Source: Acaryochloris sp. CCMEE 5410
GTDB taxonomy: Bacteria; Cyanobacteriota; Cyanobacteriia; Thermosynechococcales; Thermosynechococcaceae
Assembly: GCF_000238775.2 (NCBI RefSeq)
Contig: NZ_AFEJ02000002.1
Span: 1,783,501-1,847,500, forward strand
Length of the DNA stretch: 64,000 nucleotides
Direction of reading: 5' to 3'
Below are positions 35,487 to 44,908 of this stretch, piece by piece. Both the position numbers and the translations under genes were made by a program. Within the stretch, counting starts at the first letter, position 1, and every line of letters starts with the position of its first letter. The notes beneath the pieces were generated by a model, which ran no database searches, had not been told where the DNA came from, and was given only the letters and a program-made list of their open reading frames with translations.

Positions 35487-35813
35487 TTACTCTGAATCAG
35501 ACTCGTCTTCATCTGCATTGGCGGTAGGACCCTCATGCTTAAGAGTCAGGTAGCGAATTACCTGTTCGCTAATGCGCATTTCACGTTCTAATTTTGCGAT
35601 CGCATGCCCCTGACCGTTGTAGTTCATCTGGATATAGACGCCTTCACGGAAATTCTGGATCTCGTAGGCCAATCGACGCTTGCCACGGTGTTGAGTATCA
35701 ATGTCCTCAACCCCTTGTTCTTTCAGCAGGTCTTGGTATTTATTAATCGCCTGATCCAACTGCTCTTCGCCTAAGTCTGGGCGCAGGATATACATGGTCT
35801 CGTAAGCAGTCAT
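35487..35813 (-). CDS. rpsF: 30S ribosomal protein S6
   Basis: 108 residues. [20 protein letters not shown] at the N-terminus, [20 protein letters not shown] in the middle and [14 protein letters not shown] near the end match bS6. The C-terminus carries an acidic tail (DEDESDSE), the site glutamylated by RimK-type ligases in some bacteria. It binds 16S rRNA with S18 in the small-subunit platform. The ATG at 35813 has a GGAGAG ribosome site just upstream. It is a single gene, not in an rpsF-ssb-rpsR operon here. Confidence 0.95.
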   Translation of the reverse strand: MTAYETMYILRPDLGEEQLDQAINKYQDLLKEQGVEDIDTQHRGKRRLAYEIQNFREGVYIQMNYNGQGHAIAKLEREMRISEQVIRYLTLKHEGPTANADEDESDSE

Positions 35814-35984
35814 TCAATTCTCTCCTTATGGGCTTGAGGCTTCTTCAAGCTAGCTGGCAGTGCTCACAGGGAGCCACGCACGATCCAACTCTTTAAGAAG
35901 CAAGGATCTAGAATTCTAACATTCAATGCCCTGGCAAAAACCATCTTTTACCTCTCTGGCACCAAGGAATTTTTCAGGCAACCC

Positions 35985-36749
35985 CTAACCAGGAGACAGA
36001 TTTAAATGAGTGGTAATCGACCTGAAACTAGGTTTGGCAAAATAATAGCCTTGAAATAGCTGAATATCCATTTGCTTGAGCACAGCCAATTCCGCTTCGG
36101 TCTCTATCCCCTCTGCAATAGGCTCAATAGCTAGCTCACGACAGACTTGAATAATCCCTCTGACAATGGCTTGCCGACCTTTATCTTGGTCAATATTACG
36201 GATTAACGCCATATCCAGCTTAATAAAATCCGGCTGAAAATCAGCTAAAAAGTTCAAGCCAGAATAGCCAGCTCCAAAGTCATCTAATGCCGTTTTAAAT
36301 CCTAATTTTTGGTAATGCTCAATGATGGCGCGGACATGAGCATAGTCCTTCACCTTCTCAACTTCCGTTAACTCAAACAGAATTTTGTTCAATGGGAAAT
36401 TGAATTGTTTAGCCGTTTCGATCGTAGTACGAATACAAAGATCGGGCTGATAAACGGCATTCGGAAGAAAATTGATACTGACCATTGACTGGATTCCCAG
36501 CTCAGCCGCTAGCTGAATCGCCCGAACTCGGCAGGCTTGGTCAAAACGATATCGACTTTGATCGGTCACCTGGCCAAGAATACTCGCCGCCGACTCATTA
36601 TTAAGACCACGAACTAGGGCTTCTTGCGCAAAAATAGTGCCGTTTCCCAAGTTCACAATGGGCTGAAATGCCATTGTGAAGTCAAACTGCAGTTCAGGCG
36701 TACTCAGACACCCAGAACATCCCACTGACAGAGTTTCTTGATCCACCAC
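35985..36749 (-). CDS. EAL-domain cyclic-di-GMP phosphodiesterase
   Basis: 254 residues made up almost entirely of one EAL domain. The motifs needed for activity are all seen: QEALVRG (about 47), SINFLPN (about 92) with the metal Asn, ELTEVEK (about 127), LDDFGAGYSG (about 156), FIKLDMALI (about 175) and AEGIETEAEL (about 212). It should hydrolyse c-di-GMP in the cytoplasm. There is no sensor domain, only a short N-terminal segment with a GCSGC pair that might bind metal. It could affect motility or polysaccharide output; there is no operon partner to show which. Confidence 0.9.
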   Translation of the reverse strand: MVDQETLSVGCSGCLSTPELQFDFTMAFQPIVNLGNGTIFAQEALVRGLNNESAASILGQVTDQSRYRFDQACRVRAIQLAAELGIQSMVSINFLPNAVYQPDLCIRTTIETAKQFNFPLNKILFELTEVEKVKDYAHVRAIIEHYQKLGFKTALDDFGAGYSGLNFLADFQPDFIKLDMALIRNIDQDKGRQAIVRGIIQVCRELAIEPIAEGIETEAELAVLKQMDIQLFQGYYFAKPSFRSITTHLNLSPG

Positions 36750-36950
36750 GATAGTGTTTTGAAATCACAGATAAAAAACCGAAGCTACCGCACATGGCTA
36801 TTGACTAGGTAGAAATCCATCTCATCCAAATACATGGAATCAAAATCTCAGCGATATGCAGATATGGTTAGTGTGCCCCAAAAGGACGAACGCACCACAT
36901 AGAAGCCGTCCACCCATATTTCTTTCTACAGCGTTAGATCACGCAACGAT

Positions 36951-37460
36951 TTAGATCTGCATATTAACCGCATTTGAAATCGCAGGAATCTCAGCATATT
37001 GGCCTTGAACAGTTTTAAAGACACTGTAAGCAAACGTTGCGAAAATACCCAGAAAAATAGTGTTAAATAGCGTTTCAGTCAACAATTCAAGCTGAATTCC
37101 CTGACTAATAATCGGTAATACCAAATTGCACACCATTAATATGAGATCGAGCAAAATCGCCTGCAACACATTAAAGCGAATAAAACGGCTTATATTTTCA
37201 TTCCGAACAACGGCAAAAAACAATCCCATAAATAGGATCAAGCCAGCAAACGGAATCAGCCGAATAAATTGGGCATAGATTTGCACAAACGGAATGATAG
37301 GCAATAGGCCAATGCTAGTAATCGTGGGGAATTGGCGCATAATGTACTGACCATCACCATAGACAATGGCATCCATCAAAGGCAGTAAATAAGGCAGCGC
37401 ACCAAACACTCGTTCGGACCAAGGGGTTGAATCATCCCAACTCATTGCATCGTCTCCCAA
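36951..37460 (-). CDS. Tic20-like membrane protein
   Basis: 169 residues with about four membrane helices. Layout ERVFGALPYLLPLMDAI, FIRLIPFAGLILFMGLF, then V-V-R-N-E-N-I-S-R-F-I-R-F-N-V-L-Q-A-I-L-L and a last helix pair, as in cyanobacterial Tic20 relatives. In plastids Tic20 is part of the inner-envelope import channel; the cyanobacterial role is not settled. The frame opens at 37460; Met six residues in (MSWDDSTPWSERV) is also a possible start. A close homologue lies directly upstream (37561-38076). Confidence 0.84.
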   Translation of the reverse strand: MGDDAMSWDDSTPWSERVFGALPYLLPLMDAIVYGDGQYIMRQFPTITSIGLLPIIPFVQIYAQFIRLIPFAGLILFMGLFFAVVRNENISRFIRFNVLQAILLDLILMVCNLVLPIISQGIQLELLTETLFNTIFLGIFATFAYSVFKTVQGQYAEIPAISNAVNMQI

Positions 37461-37560
37461 ATTATGGATTCATACCGTTTCATCAATGTAACGTATCTCC
37501 ATTCCTGTTTTGGGAGACGCAACAAAAGACCTAACAATTGGCTAGAACTATAGCCAGAGG

Positions 37561-38076
37561 CTAATCACGAGTTTGAGCATAAGCTGCATTAGAAAGCAAA
37601 GGCACTTCAGCATGATGTCCTCGCAACGATTGCACAACTGAGAACACCACTATGCCTAAGGTTCCTAGGAATAAAACATTGAACAGTACCATGACAAATA
37701 GCCCGCCTCCTGGAGTCGCGCTACTAAATGCACTGCCCAAAATCCCCACTAACCGCAGAATCCACAAGATCAGAGATAAAGAAATACCGAGCATGATCGC
37801 CTGCATAGCGTTGTAGCGGATGAGGTGACGAATACGGTTATTCCTAACAACACCAGCGTATAGACCCATAAAAACCAACAGCGGTACAATAGCCAATCCC
37901 CCACCTCCCATGTGATAAATGGGCATGAGCAATTCTATAGGGTAAAACAGCACTCCTAACAAGGGAAATTGACCGAATAAAAAAATGCCAAATGGGTACG
38001 TATTCAACAAAGGTACTAGAAACGGTAAACAGGACTGAAGCCGCTCTTGTGTTGTTGTTGCTCCACGCCAAGCCAT
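37561..38076 (-). CDS. Tic20-like membrane protein, tandem copy
   Basis: 171 residues, four predicted helices. ERLQSCLPFLVPLLNTYPFG, then G-V-V-R-N-N-R-I-R-H-L-I-R-Y-N-A-M-Q-A-I-M-L match the neighbour at 36951-37460 in the same order (VVRN..I..FIR.N..QAI). The two are a tandem duplication, 100 bases apart and on one strand. The start ATG at 38076 gives MAWRGATTTQERLQSC. Role as for other cyanobacterial Tic20 proteins, unsettled. Confidence 0.84.
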   Translation of the reverse strand: MAWRGATTTQERLQSCLPFLVPLLNTYPFGIFLFGQFPLLGVLFYPIELLMPIYHMGGGGLAIVPLLVFMGLYAGVVRNNRIRHLIRYNAMQAIMLGISLSLILWILRLVGILGSAFSSATPGGGLFVMVLFNVLFLGTLGIVVFSVVQSLRGHHAEVPLLSNAAYAQTRD

Positions 38077-38221
38077 ACAAGCCCCTCTTTCAAATGTGGA
38101 TTATGGATAATCTTCACTCACTATAAGGGATAGTCCCCAATCGCTGAGTTCCCCTGATATTAAGTCCTTGAACATCCAGCAACAGCGGTCGGGTGGGTCT
38201 ACCTGCAGCAAAGCTGCCTCC

Positions 38222-38434
38222 CTATCCTTCCACTTCAGCCACTCGAAATCCCATTTGGCACTGGTATTGCTTCAGCTGTAACTCAGTTTCTGAAATTTGT
38301 TCTAATAAGTGACCACAGCACAATTTGTTTTGGTGCCATCGAGGTTGCCCCTGACGATTGGCCAGTAAGCAAGACTGACAAACGACTTGAGGCGAGAGTA
38401 ATTGATCTTCAGTTAGGATGACTAACATTATCAA
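38222..38434 (-). CDS. Small Cys-rich hypothetical protein
   Basis: 70 residues, not recognised. It has CQSCLLANRQGQPRWHQNKLCCG, i.e. C-x2-C about residue 19 and C-C about residue 39 with a His between, which could form a small zinc or iron site, followed by an amphipathic Gln-rich helix. Start may be at the third codon (MLVILTEDQLLS). Composition and codon use fit the neighbours. Function is unknown. Confidence 0.6.
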   Translation of the reverse strand: MIMLVILTEDQLLSPQVVCQSCLLANRQGQPRWHQNKLCCGHLLEQISETELQLKQYQCQMGFRVAEVEG

Positions 38435-38727
38435 CCTCCAGACACTTGGATCAGCTCTAGCACTATTTTAGGCGACTCATCTGGGAGTTGTCTGCTGTGA
38501 GCTGTTAAGAATTACGCAAAAGGGTGAGCAGAGTCTGTCATTTTTCTCAGCCTCCAGTCACCTTGAGCCGAGGTGTTAAGGACGCTTATAGGCGTTAAGA
38601 TGATTACTTTAAAGATCGTTGTTATCCGTTGGGAAAGCAAGAAAAATACGCAGCACAGGACCTAAATTAATGGATTGATGCTGTTCGATCTTAGCTTTGT
38701 TGACACTGGAAAAGGATAGGCTGTGCC

Positions 38728-40008
38728 ATGCAAACTAGCTTAGATATTTTGACAGAAACCGATCCTGCGATCGCAGGGATACTACAGCAGGAATTACAAC
38801 GCCAGCGCGATCATTTAGAGCTGATTGCCAGCGAGAACTTCACCTCAGCAGCAGTCTTGGCCGCGCAAGGGTCGGTCCTAACCAATAAGTATGCAGAAGG
38901 GCTACCTGGCAAGCGGTATTACGGTGGCTGCGAAATTATCGATGCAGCCGAACAGCTCGCTATTGATCGAGCCAAAGAACTATTTAAAGCAGCCCATGTA
39001 AATGTCCAGCCTCACTCTGGTGCTCAGGCAAACTTTGCCGTCTTTCTCACTTTGCTGCAGCCAGGCGATACCTTTATGGGCATGGATTTGTCCCATGGGG
39101 GTCACTTAACCCATGGCTCTCCAGTGAATGTCTCAGGGAAATGGTTCAATGTCGTCCAGTACGGTGTCGATCCAGACTCAGAACAGCTCAACTACGATAC
39201 GATTCGCGAGCTAGCCCTTAAGCATCGCCCCAAAATGATTGTCTGTGGATACTCTGCCTATCCTCGCATCATTGATTTTGAGAAGTTTCGGGCCATCGCT
39301 GATGAGATCGATGCCTATTTAATGGCAGACATTGCCCATATTGCTGGCTTAGTCGCATCCGGCCATCATCCCAATCCACTCCCCTTCTGTGACGTGGTCA
39401 CCACCACCACGCACAAAACCCTCCGAGGTCCCCGAGGCGGCCTGATCATGACCAAGGATCCCGAGCTGGGTAAAAAGTTTGATAAATCCGTTTTCCCGGG
39501 TACCCAAGGCGGACCGCTAGAACATGTCATTGCGGCTAAGGCCGTGGCCTTCGGTGAAGCCCTCAAGCCTGATTTCACTGATTATTGTGGTCATGTGGTT
39601 GATAATGCCCAAGCTCTAGCCAAACAGTTGCAAGAACGAGGCTTCAAAATTGTCTCTAACGGAACGGACAACCACCTCTTGCTGGTTGATTTGCGCTCCA
39701 TTGGTATGACCGGTAAGCAGGCCGATCAACGGGTCAGCCAAGTTAATATCACAGCCAACAAAAACACCGTCCCCTTTGACCCAGAATCCCCATTTGTAAC
39801 CAGTGGACTCCGGTTAGGATCTCCTGCCATGACTACTCGGGGTATGGGGACAGCAGAATTTACCGAGATCGCTAATATCATTGCGGATTGCCTGCTAAAA
39901 CCTGAAGATGCTGCTGTCACAGAAGACTGCCGCCAGCGGGTTGCCAATCTCTGTTCGCGCTTTCCCCTTTATCCTCATCTCACCAGTCCTGTGCCCGCTC
40001 TAACCTAG
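38728..40008 (+). CDS. glyA: Serine hydroxymethyltransferase
   Basis: 426 residues. [20 protein letters not shown] (about 33), [17 protein letters not shown] (about 54), and the PLP Lys in [15 protein letters not shown] (about 230) are SHMT signatures. It interconverts serine and glycine with tetrahydrofolate, feeding one-carbon metabolism, in the cytoplasm. Full length. The 293 bases upstream (38435-38727) hold no gene and no recognisable glycine riboswitch; the start ATG at 38728 has GGATAGG at a usable distance. Confidence 0.97.
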   Translation: MQTSLDILTETDPAIAGILQQELQRQRDHLELIASENFTSAAVLAAQGSVLTNKYAEGLPGKRYYGGCEIIDAAEQLAIDRAKELFKAAHVNVQPHSGAQANFAVFLTLLQPGDTFMGMDLSHGGHLTHGSPVNVSGKWFNVVQYGVDPDSEQLNYDTIRELALKHRPKMIVCGYSAYPRIIDFEKFRAIADEIDAYLMADIAHIAGLVASGHHPNPLPFCDVVTTTTHKTLRGPRGGLIMTKDPELGKKFDKSVFPGTQGGPLEHVIAAKAVAFGEALKPDFTDYCGHVVDNAQALAKQLQERGFKIVSNGTDNHLLLVDLRSIGMTGKQADQRVSQVNITANKNTVPFDPESPFVTSGLRLGSPAMTTRGMGTAEFTEIANIIADCLLKPEDAAVTEDCRQRVANLCSRFPLYPHLTSPVPALT

Positions 40009-40145
40009 TCAGTATCCCCCATAGTTTGGCAACGTAACTTGTGTTTATCCCCATTCCTCATGCATGATGTCATTGTGACAGTTCATTAAGACTGTTTTCT
40101 ATTCTGCATGGTTTGCTCAATTTTCTTTACGTAGCAGGATCTCGG

Positions 40146-41195
40146 ATGCCTTATCATCTGGTTGCCTTTCTTGTGGCTGCCCTTGTGGTCCTCTGGAGTA
40201 CACCAATCGTTAAAAAGATTGGCTTAAAGAGTGGCTATGTAGACATGCCCAACCCCCGTAAAGTCCACAAGCGTCCGATGGTGCGTTTGGGGGGCATTTC
40301 GATTTTCATGGGGACCCAAATTGCTCTACTGATTGTTGCCATTTCCGGTGGATTTGGCGACCTGCCCCCTGCCTCGGCCTCCGAAGTTTGGGGGGTGGTC
40401 ATTGGCGGCATACTATACTTCCTTATTGGTCTGGCCGATGACTTATTTACCTTAACGCCATGGTCGCGGCTGTTGATGCAGTTTGCGGTGGCCGGAATGG
40501 CCTGGGGTGTGGGGGTACGTATCGACTTTGTCACCTTGCCTTTCTCGGACCTTGGACTGATTAATATTGAGTGGTTCAGCCTGCCTCTCACCCTAGTGTG
40601 GTTAGTCGGCATGGCCAATGCTGTCAATTTCATGGATGGCTTAGACGGCTTAGCGGCTGGTATTTCAGGCATTTCAGCAGTCGTGATGTTGGTGGTCAGC
40701 TTGTTTATTGACCAACCGGCGGCAGCCTTATTAGCTGCGGCCCTTGCTGGGGGAGCCTTAGGTTTTCTCCGCTACAATTTCAACCCTGCCCAAATCTTTA
40801 TGGGAGATGGGGGTGCTTATTTTTTAGGATTTACCCTGGCAGGAATTGGTGTTATTGGCTTAGTGAAAACGGTAACAACCGTCGCAGTTGTCTTACCCTT
40901 TGTGATTTTGGCAGTCCCCATCTTTGATACATCTACGGTAGTCCTCAATCGGTTACGTCGGGGTAAGTCTCCGTTTAGTGCCGATAAAGGCCACCTTCAC
41001 CATCGCCTTCTAGATGCAGGACTTTCTCAGCGACGTAGTGTTCTCCTGATCTATGCCATTGTGTTTTGGGTCGGTAGCTTAGCCATTGCCATCGCGGGCA
41101 TCCCAGCGGGTAATGCCTATGCTCTAGGTGCAACGCTACTTCTGTGTTACGCCATCTGGCGAGCTTGGCAGCGATTGCAAGAACCCCGCACTTAA
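40146..41195 (+). CDS. WecA/MraY-type sugar-1-phosphate polyprenyl transferase
   Basis: About 349 residues from the ATG at 40146 (MPYHLVAFLVAALVVLWSTP); the frame is open to a TTG at 40113. About ten membrane helices. Motifs of the family: NPRKVHKRPMVRLGGISIFMG (first part), LIGLADDLFTLTP (DD motif), VNFMDGLDGLAAGIS with its Asp triad, IFMGDGGAYFLGF and DKGHLHHRLLDAGLS (HLHHRL is the WecA-type UDP-GlcNAc mark). It should load a UDP-HexNAc sugar phosphate on undecaprenyl phosphate, starting a polysaccharide chain. It might prime the exopolysaccharide made by the left-hand cluster, since none of the visible genes there is a clear initiating transferase; that link is inference. Confidence 0.9.
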   Translation: MPYHLVAFLVAALVVLWSTPIVKKIGLKSGYVDMPNPRKVHKRPMVRLGGISIFMGTQIALLIVAISGGFGDLPPASASEVWGVVIGGILYFLIGLADDLFTLTPWSRLLMQFAVAGMAWGVGVRIDFVTLPFSDLGLINIEWFSLPLTLVWLVGMANAVNFMDGLDGLAAGISGISAVVMLVVSLFIDQPAAALLAAALAGGALGFLRYNFNPAQIFMGDGGAYFLGFTLAGIGVIGLVKTVTTVAVVLPFVILAVPIFDTSTVVLNRLRRGKSPFSADKGHLHHRLLDAGLSQRRSVLLIYAIVFWVGSLAIAIAGIPAGNAYALGATLLLCYAIWRAWQRLQEPRT

Positions 41196-41292
41196 CGTAA
41201 AAGCGTCAACGACTCACCCAACCCATCGGCGTTCCACAAACATTTCCCTAATCATCTATAAATCCGATTCTTTTTGCAGATGGTAACGGACT

Positions 41293-41302
41293 GGAGCAGA
41301 GT
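41293..41302. repeat. Target site duplication, left copy (10 bp)
   Basis: GGAGCAGAGT directly before the left inverted repeat of the ISAs1-type element; identical to 42465-42474. Confidence 0.93.
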
Positions 41303-42464
41303 CAGGGTTGTTTTACGTTACTCCTAGAAAAAATAGGATGGTTCTACTGACCAACAGTAGAGAGACCGATGAGCCATCTAATCGATACTTTGAAGCAAGT
41401 CCCGGATTTCCGCAGTGCCCATGGCCGTATTCATCCGTTATGGCTGCTGTTGCTATTGATGGTGATGGGCATGCTTGCTGGATATCAAGGGTACCGTCCG
41501 TTAGAAACCTTTGTGAGCGATTATCGCCAGCCTTTAAGTGAGCTATTGGGGCTTGAGAGCCTCGAAGTTCCGTCTCACTGTACCTTTCGTCGAGTGATGA
41601 AGGGGCTTGACTTCCAAGCGTTGAGCCACCAATTTGAAGCATGGATGCTCTCGAAAGCCCAGACTCACTCTCCCGATAATTATGCAGCCTCCATTGATGG
41701 CAAACGGATTCGTCAGGGGCTTACAGATGCCAAGGGGAAGCAGCGTTTGTGGGCTTGGTGAGTTTATTTGCGGTGGAAGCAGGCATCACCCTCAAGCTCG
41801 AAGCCCTCACTCAGGAGGATAATAGCGAAATCAAAGTCGTGCAGGCACTGTTGGAAACCCTTCAACTCGATGGCTTACTGATTACCATGGATGCCTTACA
41901 CGCCCAAAAAACACTTGAGAAGATTGTGGCCTCGGGTAATGACTATCTCGTGGCGGTCAAATCCAACCAGGGAAGACTTTACGACCACCTCCAGACTTAC
42001 TTTGAGTGTCTTAAACCCATGGCTGAGCACATCCACTCCGCCCAAAGTAGAGGACGAGATGAACATCGGTGTATACAGGTTTATGAGCCTGTCGGCATAG
42101 CCCTACAAGAATGGACAGCAATTCGCTCTGTACTTTGTGTCCAACGATGGGGTACTCGCAAAGGAAAGGAGTATCACAATACCGCCTATTACATCAGTTC
42201 AGCTGCCACCTCACCCAGCATTGGCAATCTCTGGTCCGAGAACATTGGGGCATTGAAAATCGGTTGCATTGGCCGAAGGATGTTGTTTTGGCGAAGATGA
42301 TTATCGACTCGAAGATGAACAAGCACTGCTCAATTGGTCAGTGCTTAGAACTATTGGGATTAATATCCTGCGGCTAAACGACTATCAATCCCTCAAAACC
42401 GCGATGACTAAGCTGGCTAATCGGGTCGATATTATTTTTTCGCTGCTAACTTAAAACAGCCCTG
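41303..42464 (+). mobile_element. ISAs1-family insertion sequence, 1162 bp
   Basis: Inverted repeats CAGGGTTGTTTTACGTTA (left, 41303) and, read inwards from 42464, CAGGGCTGTTTTAAGTTA (16 of 18 bases the same). A perfect 10-bp direct repeat flanks it, within the 8-10 bp range of the family. The interior holds a transposase gene with at least three frameshifts. It sits between the WecA-like gene and cinA and breaks no gene. Confidence 0.93.
41369..42454 (+). pseudogene. ISAs1-family transposase with three frameshifts
   Basis: Frame one (41369-41761) reads MSHLIDTLKQVPDFRSAHGR and ends after SIDGKRIRQGLTDAKGKQR. Near 41748 the frame must slip back one to continue as FVGLVSLFAVEAG, with LITMDALHAQKTLEKI and DYLVAVKSNQG (catalytic core). 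Around 42200 a second slip gives LVREHWGIENRLHW, and at the T4 run in GATGTTGTTTTGGCG (about 42283-42295) a third gives FGEDDYRLEDEQALLNWSVL, the C-terminal part. All three look like one-base deletions; a T5 run would restore DVVFGEDD. The ends and target duplication are intact, so the gene decayed after insertion or the copy moved with help from another element. Confidence 0.88.
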
Positions 42465-42474
42465 GGAGCAGAGT
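42465..42474. repeat. Target site duplication, right copy (10 bp)
   Basis: GGAGCAGAGT directly after the right inverted repeat of the ISAs1-type element; identical to 41293-41302. Confidence 0.93.
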
Positions 42475-42637
42475 CGAAGTTGGTAATCGGCCAATCTAAA
42501 GCCGTGGCTTTAGATTGGGTATCAGTAAACACCATGGCCTTCATTGACCCCATTGGTACCCAAACCGAGACAGCTCGCCCCATTTACGCTAGAAGTAACG
42601 ATACAGTGTTGAGGATAAGTCAACGAGATAAAAGGGT

Positions 42638-43897
42638 ATGAGCCGAAGTGCTGAGGTCATTTGCGTGGGGACAGAGCTTCTCCTTGGAGAAGTACTGAAC
42701 TCAAATGCTCAGTTTTTGGGGCAGGAATTGGCTCGATTGGGTATCGCTCATTTTCATCAGACCGTGGTGGGAGATAACCCTACTCGTATCAAACGTGCGA
42801 TCGCACTCGCCTGTCAACGCTCTCAACTCTTGATCTTCACAGGGGGCCTAGGTCCAACCCCCGATGACCTGACCACAGAAACCTTGGCTGATTTCTTCCA
42901 AGCTCCATTGGTCAACCATCCCGAAATTTTGGAAGATATTGCCCGTAAGTTTGCCCAGCGCAACCGAGTGCCGAGTCCCTCCAACGATAAACAAGCTTTA
43001 CTCCCTGACGGGGCTCAAATACTTCCAAATCCCATCGGCAGTGCCCCAGGTATCATTTGGCATCCACGCCCCGAGCTAACCATTTTCACCTTTCCCGGTG
43101 TACCCAAAGAGTTTCATCGGATGTGGCAGGAAACCGCCGTGCCCTATCTACAATCCACGGGTTGGGTGACCGCCCAAATTTATAGTCGGGTGCTTCGGTT
43201 CTGGGGAATCCCCGAATCCACTCTCGCGGACCAGGTTGCGCCCCTACTGGCCTTAACCAATCCCACGGTTGCCCCCTATGCCAGCAAAGGACAGGCTCGA
43301 TTACGAATTTCCACCCGCGCTACCTCCCAAGAGACCGCCCATCAAGTTATTGCTCCCATCGAACAACAAATTCGGCAGATTTGCGGACTGCACTGTTTTG
43401 GGGGGGATGATGAAACCTTAGAATCCGTCGTTGGCAAGCTCCTGCAACACCGAGGAGAAACCTTAGCCGTAGCCGAATCCTGTACAGGCGGAGGGCTAGG
43501 GCAACGAATCACGGGGATATCGGGCAGTTCAACCTATTTTTTGGGAGGGGTGATTTCCTACGCTAATGCCGCTAAACGAGATTTGCTGAAGGTTAACGCA
43601 GCGGACCTCGAACAATACGGAGCCGTAAGTGCAATCGTAGCAAAACAAATGGCAGCAGGGGTGCGATCTCAACTCCATAGTACTTGGGGCATTAGCATTA
43701 CTGGCATTGCAGGTCCAGAGGGGGGGACCAAGGCGAAACCCGTAGGCCTGGTTTATATCGGCTTGTCCGGCCCACCAGGAACCCAAAGCTTTGAATATCA
43801 GATTAGTCCCTTAAGAGGCCGGGACTGGGTTCGACAAATGAGTACGTCCCACGCCCTTGATCGCTTACGTCGCCAACTGCTGGCAAACGAATCATAA
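42638..43897 (+). CDS. cinA: CinA-like protein with NMN deamidase domain
   Basis: 419 residues. The N-terminal MoCF-like domain (AEVICVGTELLLGEVLNSN, then FTGGLGPTPDDLTTE about 67) is followed by a C-terminal deamidase domain (about 265-415) with ETLAVAESCTGGGLGQRITG and VSAIVAKQMAAGV, then SITGIAGPEGGTKAKPVGLV. The C-terminal domain turns nicotinamide mononucleotide into nicotinate mononucleotide in the pyridine nucleotide cycle; the N-terminal domain has an ADP-ribose pyrophosphatase activity in some bacteria. Full length. It is a stand-alone gene, not joined to recA. Confidence 0.94.
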   Translation: MSRSAEVICVGTELLLGEVLNSNAQFLGQELARLGIAHFHQTVVGDNPTRIKRAIALACQRSQLLIFTGGLGPTPDDLTTETLADFFQAPLVNHPEILEDIARKFAQRNRVPSPSNDKQALLPDGAQILPNPIGSAPGIIWHPRPELTIFTFPGVPKEFHRMWQETAVPYLQSTGWVTAQIYSRVLRFWGIPESTLADQVAPLLALTNPTVAPYASKGQARLRISTRATSQETAHQVIAPIEQQIRQICGLHCFGGDDETLESVVGKLLQHRGETLAVAESCTGGGLGQRITGISGSSTYFLGGVISYANAAKRDLLKVNAADLEQYGAVSAIVAKQMAAGVRSQLHSTWGISITGIAGPEGGTKAKPVGLVYIGLSGPPGTQSFEYQISPLRGRDWVRQMSTSHALDRLRRQLLANES

Positions 43898-44077
43898 AAT
43901 TGCTAGCGTATACATCCGAGCTTCCACGCAATTTGGTTACAGAGATCACACAATCAATCAGTAAATATGCTACGTTAAAGAAACGTTATAACATTTTTTG
44001 GTTTATAACCATCTGTAAAAACAATCATAACGTTTTGCTGATGCGTTACAACGTCACTGCGAGGGATTATTTACTCA

Positions 44078-44206
44078 ATGGACTATTTAGATAAAATCAT
44101 CGAAAAAATCAAGAATTTTGCTCGTAAGCTTGTTGAAGTCCTCGTTGGTCCGGAAGTTGAGCCTGAACTAGAGATGATTCCTATCCCTGTTCGAGATCGA
44201 CGCTAG
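44078..44206 (+). CDS. Small hypothetical protein, 42 residues
   Basis: ATG at 44078, stop TAG at 44204-44206. Sequence starts MDYLDKIIEKIKNFARKLVE, an amphipathic basic helix, then VLVGPEVEPELEMIPIPVRDR, an acidic/proline-rich end. A GAGGGAT element lies 11-17 bases upstream. The helix plus Glu/Pro/Ile tail design looks like small conserved cyanobacterial proteins, but I cannot name a family. It lies between cinA and aroQ. Function is unknown. Confidence 0.55.
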   Translation: MDYLDKIIEKIKNFARKLVEVLVGPEVEPELEMIPIPVRDRR

Positions 44207-44345
44207 CCTTATTTCACTACTGATTACTGATCAGCATATTTTTGATCCGTTAAACATCTAATCTATCCATCTTGCTGCTAAACAGTGTTTAGAACCACCA
44301 TGTTCTAAATATTGTGGCCAACCAGTCTTTTTTAACTGATTTTTT

Positions 44346-44795
44346 GTGAGCCGTCCTAACATTCTGGTCCTGCACGGTCCCAATCTAAATCTCCTCGGCC
44401 AGCGTGAGCCTGGTATTTACGGTTCAGTCACCCTAGAAAAAATTAATCAGCAACTGCTATCTCTAGCAGAATCGCTGCAATGCGATATTGAATTTTATCA
44501 TTCCAACCATGAAGGCAACCTAGTCGATTCCATTCAGGAAGCCTTGGATTGTCATAACGGCATTCTCATCAATGCAGCCGCCTATACCCATACTAGTGTT
44601 GCGATTCGTGATGCTTTAGCAGCCGTCGCGATTCCCGCCGTCGAAGTCCATCTCAGCAATATTTATCGACGCGAAGACTTTCGACACCATTCCTTTATTG
44701 CTCCCATCGTAATCGGTCAAATTAGCGGATTCGGTGCCCAGAGTTACTCGTTAGGGCTTCAGGCGCTAGTCCACCACTTACAAACCCAGACTTAA
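44346..44795 (+). CDS. aroQ: 3-dehydroquinate dehydratase, type II
   Basis: 149 residues from a GTG start. [21 protein letters not shown] (first part) has the catalytic Tyr in [25 protein letters not shown] (short part SNHEGNL) is the substrate loop, [19 protein letters not shown] with the conserved His region and [19 protein letters not shown] complete the active site. It dehydrates 3-dehydroquinate in the shikimate pathway. Dodecameric cytoplasmic enzyme; length is normal. Confidence 0.95.
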   Translation: MSRPNILVLHGPNLNLLGQREPGIYGSVTLEKINQQLLSLAESLQCDIEFYHSNHEGNLVDSIQEALDCHNGILINAAAYTHTSVAIRDALAAVAIPAVEVHLSNIYRREDFRHHSFIAPIVIGQISGFGAQSYSLGLQALVHHLQTQT

Positions 44796-44908
44796 TCCTG
44801 CTCTAGGCAATTCGTTACGAAGTCTAGACTATAATGAACTTTTGTTGCTGAAATACGGGATTGTCGAGGGAGAATTCCGTGAGCCTGCTGTTGGTATCGG
44901 AGTTCTAA

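Noticed and set aside
38435-38727. Glycine riboswitch before glyA
   Set aside because: I found none of the conserved glycine aptamer pieces in this stretch.
43900-44094. Plus-strand frame after cinA (MLAYTSELPRNLVTEITQSI)
   Set aside because: Unusual composition, no ribosome site, and it overlaps the start of the better small gene at 44078 in another frame.
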